Program-made: the position numbers and the translations under genes | Shown here: positions 1 through 9,444 of the stretch, one piece after another | Numbering within the stretch: the first letter of the stretch is position 1 | Layout: each line of letters opens with the position of its first letter | Assembly: GCA_003538625.1 (NCBI GenBank) | Contig: DPRR01000025.1 | Location: forward strand, 42,409 to 106,408 | Direction of reading: 5' to 3' | From: Ignavibacteriales bacterium | GTDB lineage: Bacteria > Bacteroidota > Ignavibacteria > Ignavibacteriales > Ignavibacteriaceae | DNA: 64,000 bases | The notes under the pieces: generated by a model | Told to the model about the DNA's origin: nothing | Database searches by the model: none | Seen by the model: only the letters and a program-made list of their open reading frames with translations

Positions 1-876
1 TCCGATAACCTGGACATTGAGAAAGATGTTTTAAGGCTCGAAGAGAAAGTAAGACAATTGAAAGAAGAATTATACAGAGATCTTTCAAGATGGCAGCGTG
101 TTCAATTGGCACGACATCCTGATAGACCCTTTACACTCGATTATATTTATGCTATGACTGAATCTTTTGTTGAGCTTCACGGGGATAGATCATTTAAGGA
201 TGATAAAGCAATTGTCGGTGGACTTGCACAAATAGGTCAGCATAAAGTTGTAATCATGGGGCAGCAGAAGGGAAGGGATACTAAATCCAATGTTTACAGA
301 AATTTTGGTATGATGAATCCTGAAGGCTACAGAAAAGCTTTACGCCTGATGAAACTTGCAGAAAAATTTAATCATCCTGTAATTACTTTGATTGATACTC
401 CGGGTGCTTTCCCCGGTCTTGAAGCTGAAGAACGCGGTCAGGCAGAAGCGATTGCAAAAAATCTGTTTGAAATGAGCAAGCTTAAAGTTCCTATTGTTGT
501 TGTGATAATTGGCGAAGGTGCAAGCGGTGGAGCATTGGGAATTGGTGTGGGTGATAGAATTTTAATGCTGGAAAATTGCTGGTACTCTGTAATTAGTCCG
601 GAATCATGTTCTTCAATTTTATGGAGAAGCTGGGAATATAAAGAAACTGCTGCTGAAGCGCTTAAACTAACTGCTCCTGATTTGTTGGAACAGGGAATTA
701 TTGACAGAATTATTAAAGAGCCGTTCGGCGGTGCTCATAAAAATCATCAGGAAGCTGCGGATAATTTAAAAGCAGCATTGATTGAGGAGCTGAATGATCT
801 GATAAAAATAAAACCTGAAAAGTTAGTTGATAATCGAATAGAAAAGTTTGGCAAAATGGGCGTTTATACTGAGTAG
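1..876 (+). CDS. accA: acetyl-CoA carboxylase carboxyltransferase subunit alpha (5' end outside window)
   Basis: AccA pairs with AccD to move the carboxyl group from carboxybiotin to acetyl-CoA, giving malonyl-CoA for fatty acid synthesis in the cytoplasm. The frame is open from base 1. The residues before the first start-like codon (TTG at 58) continue the charged helical N-terminal segment normal for AccA, so the gene begins upstream and TTG 58 is not a start. Counting from codon 58, WQRVQLARHPDRP is near residue 12, GQQKGRDTK near 68, NFGMMNPEGYRKALR near 82, IDTPGAFPG near 112 and the oxyanion-loop segment GEGASGGALGIG near 152. The C-terminus is complete. A palindromic repeat rather than a T-rich terminator follows. 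Identity is secure; only the N-terminus is missing. Confidence 0.97.
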   Translation, partial: SDNLDIEKDVLRLEEKVRQLKEELYRDLSRWQRVQLARHPDRPFTLDYIYAMTESFVELHGDRSFKDDKAIVGGLAQIGQHKVVIMGQQKGRDTKSNVYRNFGMMNPEGYRKALRLMKLAEKFNHPVITLIDTPGAFPGLEAEERGQAEAIAKNLFEMSKLKVPIVVVIIGEGASGGALGIGVGDRILMLENCWYSVISPESCSSILWRSWEYKETAAEALKLTAPDLLEQGIIDRIIKEPFGGAHKNHQEAADNLKAALIEELNDLIKIKPEKLVDNRIEKFGKMGVYTE

Positions 877-893
877 TATTTTAACAAATTATT

Positions 894-980
894 TGTCAGT
901 CTGAGCTTGTCGAAGACTGACCTTTCCAGAAATCTTTTATAACTTTTATAAAATCACACTTCGACAGGCTCAGTGTGACA
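894..980. repeat. dispersed palindromic repeat (REP-like), copy 1
   Basis: A near-perfect inverted repeat lies between accA and the thioesterase gene. The left arm at 894-915 and the right arm at 959-980 match in about 19 of 22 positions when one is reverse complemented; both contain a GAGC(T/C)TGTCGAAG core. Related arms recur at 1491-1568, 4615-4660 and 37882-37943, so this looks like a genome-wide family of small palindromes. It could act as a bidirectional mRNA-end structure, but it lacks a T tract. Confidence 0.7.
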
Positions 981-1033
981 ATATTTAGATATGTGTACAA
1001 TCCTTTTTTCTCCTGAAATCATTTTTATTTAAT

Positions 1034-1444
1034 ATGCAAAAACATTTTACAGAAATTCGTGTCAGATATGCAGATACAGATCAAATGAAATTTGCATACA
1101 ACGGTAAATATTTTGAGTACTTTGAAGTCGGCAGAACTGAGATGATGCGGGAAGTTGGATTGCCGTACGAGATGATTGAAAAAAGCGGATTCTTTATGCC
1201 TGTGATCGAAACAAAAATTCATTTTTACAATCCCGCTTTTTATGATGAGTTGTTAGTGATTGAAACCAGAGTTGAAAAACTACCGACTGTAAAAGTTCAT
1301 ATAGATCATATCATAAAAGCAAAGGAAAGAGATATTGTTATTTGTGAAGGATATGTTGAGCTTGCTTTTCTGGATGCTAAAACTAACAGACCAACCCGTG
1401 CACCAAAATTATTTATTGATGCAGTAAAAAAATATTATGAGTAA
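1034..1444 (+). CDS. acyl-CoA thioesterase, 4HBT/YbgC hotdog family
   Basis: This 136-residue protein is a single hotdog-fold thioesterase of the 4-hydroxybenzoyl-CoA thioesterase/YbgC type, which hydrolyses acyl-CoA or acyl-ACP thioesters in the cytoplasm. The signature is RYADTDQMKFAYNGKYFEYF at residues 10-29, corresponding to the family pattern with the catalytic Asp, followed by EVGRTE. Length is normal for the family. The exact acyl substrate cannot be read from sequence. The start is ATG at 1034 with no obvious Shine-Dalgarno sequence. It stands alone between two palindromic repeats, so it is probably transcribed separately from accA. Confidence 0.9.
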   Translation: MQKHFTEIRVRYADTDQMKFAYNGKYFEYFEVGRTEMMREVGLPYEMIEKSGFFMPVIETKIHFYNPAFYDELLVIETRVEKLPTVKVHIDHIIKAKERDIVICEGYVELAFLDAKTNRPTRAPKLFIDAVKKYYE

Positions 1445-1490
1445 TATTTGTAGCAGATATACTTTAAAATAATGTAGTTGTTACAAGTAG

Positions 1491-1568
1491 TGTCATCCCG
1501 AGCGAAGTCGAGGGAGGAAGAGTGAGTTTGTAATTAATTGTCAGTCTTCGACTCCGCTCAGACTGACG
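1491..1568. repeat. dispersed palindromic repeat, copy 2
   Basis: This contains an arm of the TGTCATCCCGAGCGAAGTCGA type (1491 onward) followed by a self-complementary half at about 1540-1567, in which TCAGTCT and AGACTGA close a hairpin with a TCGACTCCGCTC loop. It belongs to the same repeat family as 894-980 and 37882-37943. Confidence 0.65.
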
Positions 1569-1630
1569 TGATTTGAATTATCAGGATGGTAAATTCTAAT
1601 GATAAACATTAACTTCTCTATTTTAGGAAT

Positions 1631-2485
1631 ATGAATAAAATTGATAGAAATATTTCCAAAATAATTTTATCAGCGCTTAAAGAAGATGTAAAGACCGGAG
1701 ACATCACAACTAAAGCTACGATTTCAAAATCCAAAAAAGCTATTGGAAAATTTCTTGTAAAAGCCGATGGAATTATTGCCGGATTAGAAATTGTAAAAGC
1801 AGTTTTTAAAACTGTCGATCCCAAAATAAAATTTGAAATTAAAATTAATGATGGTACAAAAGTAAAAATTGGCGATGTTGCCGCGATAGTTACCGGCAAA
1901 GCACAATCATTACTTACCGCAGAACGCACAGCTTTGAATTTTTTACAGCGAATGAGTGGTATTGCAACATCTGCAAATTTGTTTGCAGAAAAAGTTAATC
2001 ACACAAAAGCAAAAGTTATTGATACTAGAAAAACTGTTCCCGGTTTGCGCACACTTGATAAAATTGCTGTTAAACTTGGAGGATGCGCAAATCATCGTAT
2101 AGGTTTGTACGATATGTTTTTAATAAAAGATAATCATATTGAAGTAGCAGGGTCCATCACAAAAGCAGTTGAAGCTTGCGTGAATTACAATAAAAAACAT
2201 CGAACAAAATTTAAGATTGAAGTTGAAACAAAAAATTTAATTGAAGTTGAAGAAGCGCTTAAAACCAAAGCGGATATTATTATGCTCGATAATTTTGAAG
2301 TTGATGAAATGAAAAAAGCCGTAAATCTTATTAATGGTAAATGTAAAGTTGAAGCATCAGGCGGTGTAAATCCGGATACTATTAAATCAATCGCTGAAAC
2401 AGGAGTAGATTATATTTCTGTGGGTGCATTAACCCACAGTGTAAAAGCATTAGACATTTCTCTTGAGATTGTACTCTTAAAATAA
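1631..2485 (+). CDS. nadC: nicotinate-nucleotide pyrophosphorylase (carboxylating)
   Basis: NadC (quinolinate phosphoribosyltransferase) converts quinolinate and PRPP to nicotinate mononucleotide, CO2 and PPi in de novo NAD synthesis. The 284-residue length is normal. Diagnostic segments are ERTALNFLQRMSGIAT near residues 97-112, DTRKTVPGLRTLDK near 133-146, GGCANHRIGLYDMFLIKDNH near 150-169, and the C-terminal EASGGV and DYISVGALTHS phosphate-binding loops. It ends one base before the flippase gene, so the two are co-transcribed; the start of a run nadC-flippase-dut. No nadA or nadB is visible in the window. Confidence 0.97.
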   Translation: MNKIDRNISKIILSALKEDVKTGDITTKATISKSKKAIGKFLVKADGIIAGLEIVKAVFKTVDPKIKFEIKINDGTKVKIGDVAAIVTGKAQSLLTAERTALNFLQRMSGIATSANLFAEKVNHTKAKVIDTRKTVPGLRTLDKIAVKLGGCANHRIGLYDMFLIKDNHIEVAGSITKAVEACVNYNKKHRTKFKIEVETKNLIEVEEALKTKADIIMLDNFEVDEMKKAVNLINGKCKVEASGGVNPDTIKSIAETGVDYISVGALTHSVKALDISLEIVLLK

Positions 2486-2486
2486 A

Positions 2487-3941
2487 ATGAAAGAAAAAAT
2501 AAAAGAACTTACCAGGGATACCGCAATTTATGGTATCAGCACAATGCTGGGCAGGTTTCTAAACTTTTTACTCGTTCCGTTTTATACAAATGTGTTTTTA
2601 CCTTCAGAATACGGTGTTGTAAATATTCTCTATTCTTATATCGCAATCTTTAATATTATTTTTTTGTATGGAATGGATTCCGCATTTTTAAAGTATGCAG
2701 CGTTTAAAGATATTGGCGATGATAAAGAAAACTTTTCTACTCCTTACATAAGCGTTTTTATCACATCAATATTTTTGGTCGCAATTATTTTACTTTTTAA
2801 AAGTCCAATTGCTGCTTTTCTGGAAGTTGAAACGGGGCAGACTTATTTAATTGTGCTCTCGGCACTTATTCTGTTTTTTGATTCTAATGTTGTAATTCCA
2901 TTTTTAAAGCTGCGGCTTGAACGCAAAGCAAAATTTTTTTCCATTTTGCGGGTTGCAAATATATTAATCAATATCTCTCTAAATATTTTTTTGATTGTAA
3001 AATTAAAATGGGGGATCGAAGCAATTTTTATCAGTAACCTTGCTGCATCTGTTTTTACATTATTTTTTATACTTCCAACAATCATCAGGAATTTCAGATT
3101 TACTTTTCATAAAGTGCTTTTTAAAAGATTATTAAAGTTTGGATTGCCATATCTTCCGGCAGGAATCGGTGTAATGCTTGTCCAGGTTATTGATGTACCG
3201 ATACTTCAAAAACTTACCGATCTGAAAACAGTTGGTGTTTATAAAGCAAATTATAAATTAGGAATATTTATGATGTTGTTTGTAAATATGTTTCAGTTTG
3301 CCTGGCAGCCTTTTTTTCTAAATAATGCAAAAGAAGAAAATGCAAAGGAAATTTTTTCAAAAGTTTTAACTTATTTTACAATCGTTGGAAGTATAATGCT
3401 TGTACTGCTTTCACTCTTTATCTCTGATATCGTAAAAATAAATTTCTGGGGATTTTCAATTATTGGTGCTAATTACTGGAGTGGTTTGTATATAGTTCCG
3501 GTGATTCTTTTGGGCTATTTATTTAACGGATTATACGTAGTTTTCTCAGCAGGAATTTATATTGAAGAAAAAAGTATTTATGCACCAATAGTTGCCGGAG
3601 CAGGAGCAGTCACTAATGTTGCTGCAAATTATTTGCTTATTCCATACTTAAATATTATGGGTGCTGCATTTGCAACACTTGCAAGTTATGTTGTGATGGC
3701 ATCAGGTTATTATCTTGTTACGCAAAAATTTTATAAAATTAATTATGATTATAGTAAACTTGTTAAGATAGCTTTAGCAGTAATCTTAACCGGAATAATT
3801 TATTATTCGTTAATGTTTGGTGGAGTCTTAAATATCTACTACAAATTAGTTCTGGCAATAATTTTTATTACTTTTATATTGTTAAATGTATTTGAAAAAA
3901 ATGAAATGAATTTTATAAAAACAAAACTTTTACGGAGATAA
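2487..3941 (+). CDS. polysaccharide/lipid-linked oligosaccharide flippase (Wzx/MOP superfamily)
   Basis: A 484-residue integral membrane protein with about 12-14 hydrophobic segments along its whole length. The N-terminal pattern (RDTAIYGISTMLGRFLNFLL) and the repeated helix-pair organisation are typical of MOP-superfamily oligosaccharide flippases, which move undecaprenyl-linked sugar units to the periplasmic face of the inner membrane. No glycan synthesis genes are adjacent, so the substrate is unknown. The gene starts one base after nadC stops, and dut follows directly at its stop codon, indicating one transcript. A MurJ-type lipid II flippase is a less likely alternative. Confidence 0.85.
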   Translation: MKEKIKELTRDTAIYGISTMLGRFLNFLLVPFYTNVFLPSEYGVVNILYSYIAIFNIIFLYGMDSAFLKYAAFKDIGDDKENFSTPYISVFITSIFLVAIILLFKSPIAAFLEVETGQTYLIVLSALILFFDSNVVIPFLKLRLERKAKFFSILRVANILINISLNIFLIVKLKWGIEAIFISNLAASVFTLFFILPTIIRNFRFTFHKVLFKRLLKFGLPYLPAGIGVMLVQVIDVPILQKLTDLKTVGVYKANYKLGIFMMLFVNMFQFAWQPFFLNNAKEENAKEIFSKVLTYFTIVGSIMLVLLSLFISDIVKINFWGFSIIGANYWSGLYIVPVILLGYLFNGLYVVFSAGIYIEEKSIYAPIVAGAGAVTNVAANYLLIPYLNIMGAAFATLASYVVMASGYYLVTQKFYKINYDYSKLVKIALAVILTGIIYYSLMFGGVLNIYYKLVLAIIFITFILLNVFEKNEMNFIKTKLLRR

Positions 3942-4400
3942 ATGGCTGAAATAATAAAAATAAAAGTAAAAAGATTAAGTGATAATTTTCTGGATGTAGC
4001 TCTCCCTTACTACGCAACATCCGGCAGCGCAGGTATGGATATTCGTGCTGCAATAAAGGATGATGTTTTTGTTCAACCCGGAAAAGTTGAGCTGATTCCG
4101 ACTGATATTTCTTTGGAAATTCCTCTTGGTTATGAAATTCAGGTTAGACCAAGAAGTGGATTAGCTGCTAATCATAGCATCGGGATTTTAAATTCTCCGG
4201 GTACAATTGATTCTGATTATAGAGGCGAAGTCAAAATAATTATTATGAATTTTGGAAAAGAAGATTTTAAAATTTCAAAAGGTGATAGAATAGCTCAATT
4301 AATAGTTTCAAAAGTTTATACGGCTAAAATGGTAGAAGTTAAAGATTTAAATATATCTCACCGTGGTGATGGCGGATTTGGGCATACAGGGAAGAAGTGA
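3942..4400 (+). CDS. dut: dUTP diphosphatase
   Basis: Dut hydrolyses dUTP to dUMP and PPi, keeping uracil out of DNA and feeding dTMP synthesis. At 152 residues it is a normal trimeric dUTPase with all five motifs visible: GSAGMDIRA (near residue 28), PRSGLA (near 71), the GxIDSDYRGE stretch (near 87-94), GDRIAQLIV (near 119) and the C-terminal RGDGGFGHTG arm that closes over the nucleotide. The start codon abuts the flippase stop codon, so it is the last gene of the nadC-flippase-dut run. Confidence 0.97.
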   Translation: MAEIIKIKVKRLSDNFLDVALPYYATSGSAGMDIRAAIKDDVFVQPGKVELIPTDISLEIPLGYEIQVRPRSGLAANHSIGILNSPGTIDSDYRGEVKIIIMNFGKEDFKISKGDRIAQLIVSKVYTAKMVEVKDLNISHRGDGGFGHTGKK

Positions 4401-4708
4401 GGGTATAAATTAGAGGGCAGAGAGGATAGCGTATTTTTGAATGTTGGTGGTGGAATATTTGAGTAAAATTTCTTATCAAGAGTTTACAAAATAAAATTAA
4501 TTTTTCTGTTTTAGATTTTCACTCCTGTTTTCATTAACTTCGATCAGCACTTACAAAAATTCTTTAAAATTTTTCCAGTTGTTCTGATATTTTCTAAGAG
4601 TGAAATTTTCAGTTTCATCCTTCGACAACCTGCCTGCCGGACAGGCAGGGCTAAGGATGACATTGTGTAATTAAATATTTTAATAATGATAATTTAACTC
4701 GATATACG
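4401..4708. other. 308-bp intergenic region upstream of dnaE
   Basis: No credible gene is present. The segment is AT-rich and includes the palindromic repeat at 4615-4660. The dnaE promoter should lie in the last 100 bases, but I could not identify a clear TAnnTTTG element. Confidence 0.6.
4615..4660. repeat. perfect compound palindrome (dispersed repeat, copy 3)
   Basis: Two nested perfect stems are present: TCATCCTT at 4615-4622 pairs with AAGGATGA at 4653-4660, and CCTGCCTG pairs with CAGGCAGG around a CCGGA loop. It resembles the repeats at 37882 and 38314, which carry related ATCC and GCCTGCC blocks. There is no T tract on either side, so it is not a standard intrinsic terminator. Confidence 0.75.
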
Positions 4709-7700
4709 ATGTCCGATTTTATTCATCTTCATAATCACACACATTACAGCTTACAAGACGGAGCCTGCACAGTTGATGGATTAATTAACGCTGCAATAAA
4801 ACACAATATGAAATCTGTAGCAATTACGGATCATGGTGTTATGTATGGTGCTGCAGAGTTTTACAACAAAGCAAAAAAAGCCGGCATCAAACCTATCATT
4901 GGAATGGAAGCCTACATTGTTGTTGATGGAAGTCGATTTGATAGGGCAAAAGCTGAAGATGCAAACAACAAGAAAAAATCCAAACACTACAACCACTTAA
5001 TCCTCCTTGCAAAAAACAAACAAGGTTATGATAATCTTTCCCGTCTTTCTACTCTGGGACACACCGAAGGTTTTTACTACAAACCACGAATTGATATGGA
5101 ACTGCTGGAGAAGTATAAAGAAGGATTGATCTGTACAACTGCTTGCGCTGGTGGAGTTGTATCAACTCATTTAGTAAATGGTAATTATGAGAAAGCAAGA
5201 GAAGTTGCAAAAAAGTTTAAAGATATTTTTGAGGATGATTTTTATTTGGAAATTCAGGATCACGGAATGAATGCTGATAAACCGATTCTTGAAGGAATGC
5301 CAAGAATTTCTAAAGAATTAGGAATTAAGCTTGTTGCAACAAATGATTGTCATTACATTGAACCTGATCACGCTATTGCACATAATATCCTTTTGCTTTT
5401 ATCAGATAAAAACGGCGCAGATTATACACAACTAAGATACGGCACAGACCAGATTTACTTTAAATCTTCAGATGAGATGACAAAACTTTTTAAAAAGTTT
5501 AAAGGTGCATCCGAACATACCCTTGAGATTGATGAGAAAATAAATTTAAAACTTGATTTTGAAGGTCATCACTTTCCAAACTTTCCAATCCCAAAAGAAT
5601 CCAAAGCAAAAAATCTTGATGAATATATGGAACTACTTGCTCGACAAGGATTGGAAAAGAAGTTTAAAAATATCACTCCGGAAATTGAAGACCGTTTTAA
5701 TTTTGAAATCAAGACTATAAATGAAATGGGTTTTCCTGGTTATTTTTTGGTGGTTGCTGATTTTATTAATGCGGCTAAAGATCGTAACATTCCTGTTGGA
5801 CCCGGAAGAGGAAGTGCAGCAGGCAGTATTGTCGCTTATGCTTTAGGGATTACAAATATTAATCCGCTTGAGTACGATTTATTGTTTGAAAGATTTTTAA
5901 ATCCTGCAAGAAGATCAATGCCCGATATCGATGTTGATTTTGCAGATGATCAGCGTGGTGATGTTATTGATTATGTGCGGGAAAAATATGGTGCAGAGTG
6001 CGTTAGCCAGATTATTACTTTTAACAGATTATCTTCCAAAGCTGTATTACGTGATGTTGCACGTGTTTTAAAAATTCCTATTCCTACTGTAAACAAGATT
6101 ACAAAATTTATTCCCTCAAAGTTTGGTAAAGTTTATTCGATTGATCAGGCGCTTGCAGAAGTACCTGACCTGAAATGGGTAAAAGAATCAAACGAAACTG
6201 ATATACAAAATCTTATCAAATATGCCAGAGTTTTGGAAGGAATGAATCGTAACGCTTCCAAGCATGCTGCGGGAGTTGTTATTACACCCGATGAAGTCAG
6301 CAAATATGTTCCGCTTGCAAATGCAGTGTCTCAGCAGGATATCGTTACACAATACACGATGAAGGATATAGAAAATGCCGGCTTGTTAAAAATGGATTTT
6401 CTTGGATTGCGCACACTTACGATTATTCGTGATGCAATTGGTATGATAAAGAAAAATCATAATGTAGAAATTGATATTGATGCCGTGCTGCTTGACGACG
6501 AAAAAACATTTTCACTTTTTGCTAAAGGACAAACAACCGGCGTGTTTCAGTTTGAGTCCGGACCTATGCGTGAATATTTAAAACAGCTTCATCCAACAAG
6601 TTTAAATGATCTTGCTGCTATGAATGCATTGTACCGACCGGGTCCTATGGAATTTATTGATGATTTTATTGACAGAAAGTTTGGAAGAAAAGAAGTTAAA
6701 TATTCGCACAAAATTCTTGAACCAATCTTAAAAGAAACTTACGGAATTATAGTTTACCAGGAACAAGTTATTCAGCTTGCAAACAAAGTTGGCGGAATGA
6801 GTCTGGCTGATGCTGATCTTTTACGAAGAGCGATGGGTAAAAAAGATCTGAAAGTAATGGAAGATCAAAAAATTGTTTTTGTAGATGGCGCAATCAAAAA
6901 CGGCGTTGATAAAAAAACAGCGCTGGAGATTTTTGAAACAATATTCAAATTTGCCAATTATGGATTTAATAAAAGTCACGCTGTAGCATATAGTTTTATT
7001 GCATATCAAACTGCTTATCTAAAAGCGCACTATCCTGCGGAATTTTTAGCAGCCAACCTAAGGAACGAATTTGAAAACACAGATAAAGTAACAAAGTTTC
7101 TTGATGACTGCAGAAAATTAAAAATAGAAGTTCTTCCTCCTGATGTTAACAATCCGTCATTACATTTTGAAGCTGAAAACGGTAAAATAAAATTTGGAAT
7201 GTCTGCAATAAAAAATGTTGGAGTTCCTGCAGTTAAAGAAATAATCAATGCAAGAAATAATCTTGGCAGAGATTTTAAGACTATTTATGATTTTTGTGCA
7301 AACACTGATAACAGAATCGTATCAAAGCGGGCTTTAGAAGGATTGGTTCTTGCCGGCGCATTTTATACGATGAATAAAAATCGTGCTCAGTTATTTGAAG
7401 CCGTGGAATCTGCTTTGGATTATGCACATAAAATTCAAAACTCAAAAATGCTTTCAAGCGACTCTTTATTTGGAGAAGCTGAAGAAGTACAGCTTAAAGA
7501 ACCTGTATTGCCAGATGTAAAACCATGGACCGAAAAAGAATTTTTGGCACAGGAAAGAAAAGTAATTGGATTTTATTTAACAGATCATCCGCTGCGCAGG
7601 TATGAATTAGAGTTTAATTCGTTTGCAACAATTCATCTTGGTGAAACGGAAGAAATAATTGAAAAAAGTGATGTGAGAGTTTGCGGTGTTGTTACTGAGC

Positions 7701-8170
7701 TTAAAACGAAGTTTGATAAAGCAGGCAGATCAATGGCATTTTTTAAACTTGATGACCTGACCGGAAGCTGTGAATGTCTGATGTTCTCAAAAGCCTATGA
7801 TGAATTTGGAAAATTTGTTGAAGATGAAGAACCAATATTTGCGGTTGGAAATTTAGAAAGCAGCGGTGATGCTGTTAAGATGCAGGTTAATAAAGTTATT
7901 CCAATAAAAAAAGTTGCATCAGAACTTACAGAAAGTTTAAAACTTATTATCAGCAAGGAAAAAATAACGACCGAAAAATTATATGAACTGAAAAATATTT
8001 TTGCAGGAAGCGAGGGAAACACACCTGTATTTATTCATCTTTTGGAAAATGGATCTGATAAAGGAAAATTATTTACGCTTAAAGAAATCCGAATAAAAAT
8101 TACATCTGAATTTCTAAAAGCACTTGCAAATCTGTTAGGTGATGAATCAGTTATACTAAAATCCAAATAA
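4709..8170 (+). CDS. dnaE: DNA polymerase III subunit alpha
   Basis: This is the replicative DNA polymerase catalytic subunit (C-family, DnaE1 type), 1153 residues, full length. An N-terminal PHP domain begins with HLHNHTHYSLQDGA at residues 6-19. The palm contains GPGRGSAAGS near residue 364 and the catalytic-acid segment MPDIDVDFADDQ near 404-415. A helix-hairpin-helix/fingers region follows, and an OB-fold nucleic-acid-binding domain is recognisable near residues 990-1070 (VRVCGVVTELKTKFDK). The start is ATG 4709; a Shine-Dalgarno is not evident. The gene is flanked by intergenic DNA on both sides and appears monocistronic. No 3'-5' exonuclease domain is fused, so proofreading is presumably supplied separately. 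Confidence 0.98.
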   Translation: MSDFIHLHNHTHYSLQDGACTVDGLINAAIKHNMKSVAITDHGVMYGAAEFYNKAKKAGIKPIIGMEAYIVVDGSRFDRAKAEDANNKKKSKHYNHLILLAKNKQGYDNLSRLSTLGHTEGFYYKPRIDMELLEKYKEGLICTTACAGGVVSTHLVNGNYEKAREVAKKFKDIFEDDFYLEIQDHGMNADKPILEGMPRISKELGIKLVATNDCHYIEPDHAIAHNILLLLSDKNGADYTQLRYGTDQIYFKSSDEMTKLFKKFKGASEHTLEIDEKINLKLDFEGHHFPNFPIPKESKAKNLDEYMELLARQGLEKKFKNITPEIEDRFNFEIKTINEMGFPGYFLVVADFINAAKDRNIPVGPGRGSAAGSIVAYALGITNINPLEYDLLFERFLNPARRSMPDIDVDFADDQRGDVIDYVREKYGAECVSQIITFNRLSSKAVLRDVARVLKIPIPTVNKITKFIPSKFGKVYSIDQALAEVPDLKWVKESNETDIQNLIKYARVLEGMNRNASKHAAGVVITPDEVSKYVPLANAVSQQDIVTQYTMKDIENAGLLKMDFLGLRTLTIIRDAIGMIKKNHNVEIDIDAVLLDDEKTFSLFAKGQTTGVFQFESGPMREYLKQLHPTSLNDLAAMNALYRPGPMEFIDDFIDRKFGRKEVKYSHKILEPILKETYGIIVYQEQVIQLANKVGGMSLADADLLRRAMGKKDLKVMEDQKIVFVDGAIKNGVDKKTALEIFETIFKFANYGFNKSHAVAYSFIAYQTAYLKAHYPAEFLAANLRNEFENTDKVTKFLDDCRKLKIEVLPPDVNNPSLHFEAENGKIKFGMSAIKNVGVPAVKEIINARNNLGRDFKTIYDFCANTDNRIVSKRALEGLVLAGAFYTMNKNRAQLFEAVESALDYAHKIQNSKMLSSDSLFGEAEEVQLKEPVLPDVKPWTEKEFLAQERKVIGFYLTDHPLRRYELEFNSFATIHLGETEEIIEKSDVRVCGVVTELKTKFDKAGRSMAFFKLDDLTGSCECLMFSKAYDEFGKFVEDEEPIFAVGNLESSGDAVKMQVNKVIPIKKVASELTESLKLIISKEKITTEKLYELKNIFAGSEGNTPVFIHLLENGSDKGKLFTLKEIRIKITSEFLKALANLLGDESVILKSK

Positions 8171-8259
8171 TTTCCAAATGATTCATTGTTGTTTCACTTT
8201 GTTCGATTTTGTATTATTGCCTTCCGTTATAAACATTAAAGTCATAGGAAAACATTCAA

Positions 8260-9084
8260 ATGAAACGTAACGATAAACAAGAATTCTGGGCACTAATTTT
8301 AGGAGCCTCTTCTGGTTTTGGTGAAGCTACTGCAATTAAACTAGCCAAAGACGGATTTAATATTCTTGGCGTTCACTTAGACCGTCAGGCAACTATGCAC
8401 AATGTTGAAAGAATTACAAACGAAATAAAGTCCTGTGGTGTTGATGTGGTTTTTTATAATGCAAACGCTGCGGATGAGTTTAAACGAAATGAAATTGTAT
8501 CAGATATAAAATCATTACTAAATGAAAAACCTCTGGTTAAAGTAATAATGCACTCACTTGCATTTGGAACTTTAAAACCATTTGTGCCGGATGGAAATGA
8601 ACAGGCAATAACAAAAGCACAGATGGAAATGACTCTTGATGTAATGGCACACTCTTTAGTTTATTGGGTTCAGGATATTGTTACTAATAATTTGCTTGCT
8701 GACAGTGCAAGAATATTTGCAATGACCAGTTCAGGTGGTCATTCGGCAATTCCGTTTTATGGTGCTGTATCAGCAGCTAAATCTGCATTAGAATCTCACG
8801 TAAGACAACTGTCAGTTGAATTAGGTAAATATGGCACATCTGTAAATTCTATTATGGCTGGAGTAACAGACACTCCGGCGCTGCGTAAAATACCGGGTAA
8901 TGTTGATATGCTTGATATTGCTCAAAGAAAAAATCCGCATAACAGATTAACTACTCCTGAAGATATTGCCAAAGTGATTTCACTTCTATGTAAAGAAGGC
9001 GGCGAATGGGTCTCCGGCGGATTGATTCATGCAGACGGCGGTGAAGATGTGGTTAACTTTGTGGGACAACGAAAAAAATCATAA
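8260..9084 (+). CDS. enoyl-ACP reductase-like short-chain dehydrogenase (FabL/FabI type)
   Basis: A 274-residue SDR protein. The glycine-rich nucleotide site GASSGFG is at residues 15-21. The catalytic pair is Y167 and K174 with six residues between (YGAVSAAK), the spacing that marks enoyl-ACP reductases (FabI/FabL) rather than the classical YxxxK SDR enzymes. MHSLAFG near residue 97 and the NSIMAGVTDTPA segment near 205 also fit enoyl reductases. The classical GxxxGxG motif points to FabL more than FabI. It probably catalyses NAD(P)H-dependent reduction of enoyl-ACP in fatty acid elongation. trxA follows after about 40 bases. A different carbonyl or enone substrate cannot be excluded. Confidence 0.8.
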   Translation: MKRNDKQEFWALILGASSGFGEATAIKLAKDGFNILGVHLDRQATMHNVERITNEIKSCGVDVVFYNANAADEFKRNEIVSDIKSLLNEKPLVKVIMHSLAFGTLKPFVPDGNEQAITKAQMEMTLDVMAHSLVYWVQDIVTNNLLADSARIFAMTSSGGHSAIPFYGAVSAAKSALESHVRQLSVELGKYGTSVNSIMAGVTDTPALRKIPGNVDMLDIAQRKNPHNRLTTPEDIAKVISLLCKEGGEWVSGGLIHADGGEDVVNFVGQRKKS

Positions 9085-9123
9085 TCATTTAATATTGTTA
9101 TAAATAATTTTTAAGGAAAAGAA

Positions 9124-9444
9124 ATGAAACCAATTACTTTTACTGACGATAATTTTGAAACAGAAGTTTTGCAATCGGATAAACCTGTACTTGTAGATTT
9201 TTGGGCAGTCTGGTGCGGTCCATGCAAACTAATTGCACCATTTGTAGAAGAACTTGCAGCTGAGCTGGAAGGCAAAGCAAAAGTTGGTAAACTGGATGTT
9301 GATAATAATCAGGAGAGTGCAATTAAATATGGAGTGCGAAGTATACCGACAATATTAATTTTCAAAAACGGAAAAGTTCACGATACAATAATCGGAGCTG
9401 TTCCGAAAGTACAACTCAAACAGAAATTAGAATCGGCTTTATAA
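9124..9444 (+). CDS. trxA: thioredoxin
   Basis: A cytoplasmic 106-residue thioredoxin with the canonical redox motif WCGPC (Cys31 and Cys34) in the context FWAVWCGPCKLIAPFVEEL, and the cis-proline segment RSIPTILIFKNGK. It reduces protein disulfides and supplies electrons to ribonucleotide reductase and similar enzymes. AAGGAAAAG just upstream of ATG 9124 can serve as ribosome binding site. It is likely co-transcribed with the enoyl reductase gene. Confidence 0.97.
   Translation: MKPITFTDDNFETEVLQSDKPVLVDFWAVWCGPCKLIAPFVEELAAELEGKAKVGKLDVDNNQESAIKYGVRSIPTILIFKNGKVHDTIIGAVPKVQLKQKLESAL

Noticed and set aside
58..60. TTG at 58 as the accA start
   Set aside because: The frame continues upstream to base 1 with residues typical of the AccA N-terminal helix, so the gene is simply cut by the window edge.
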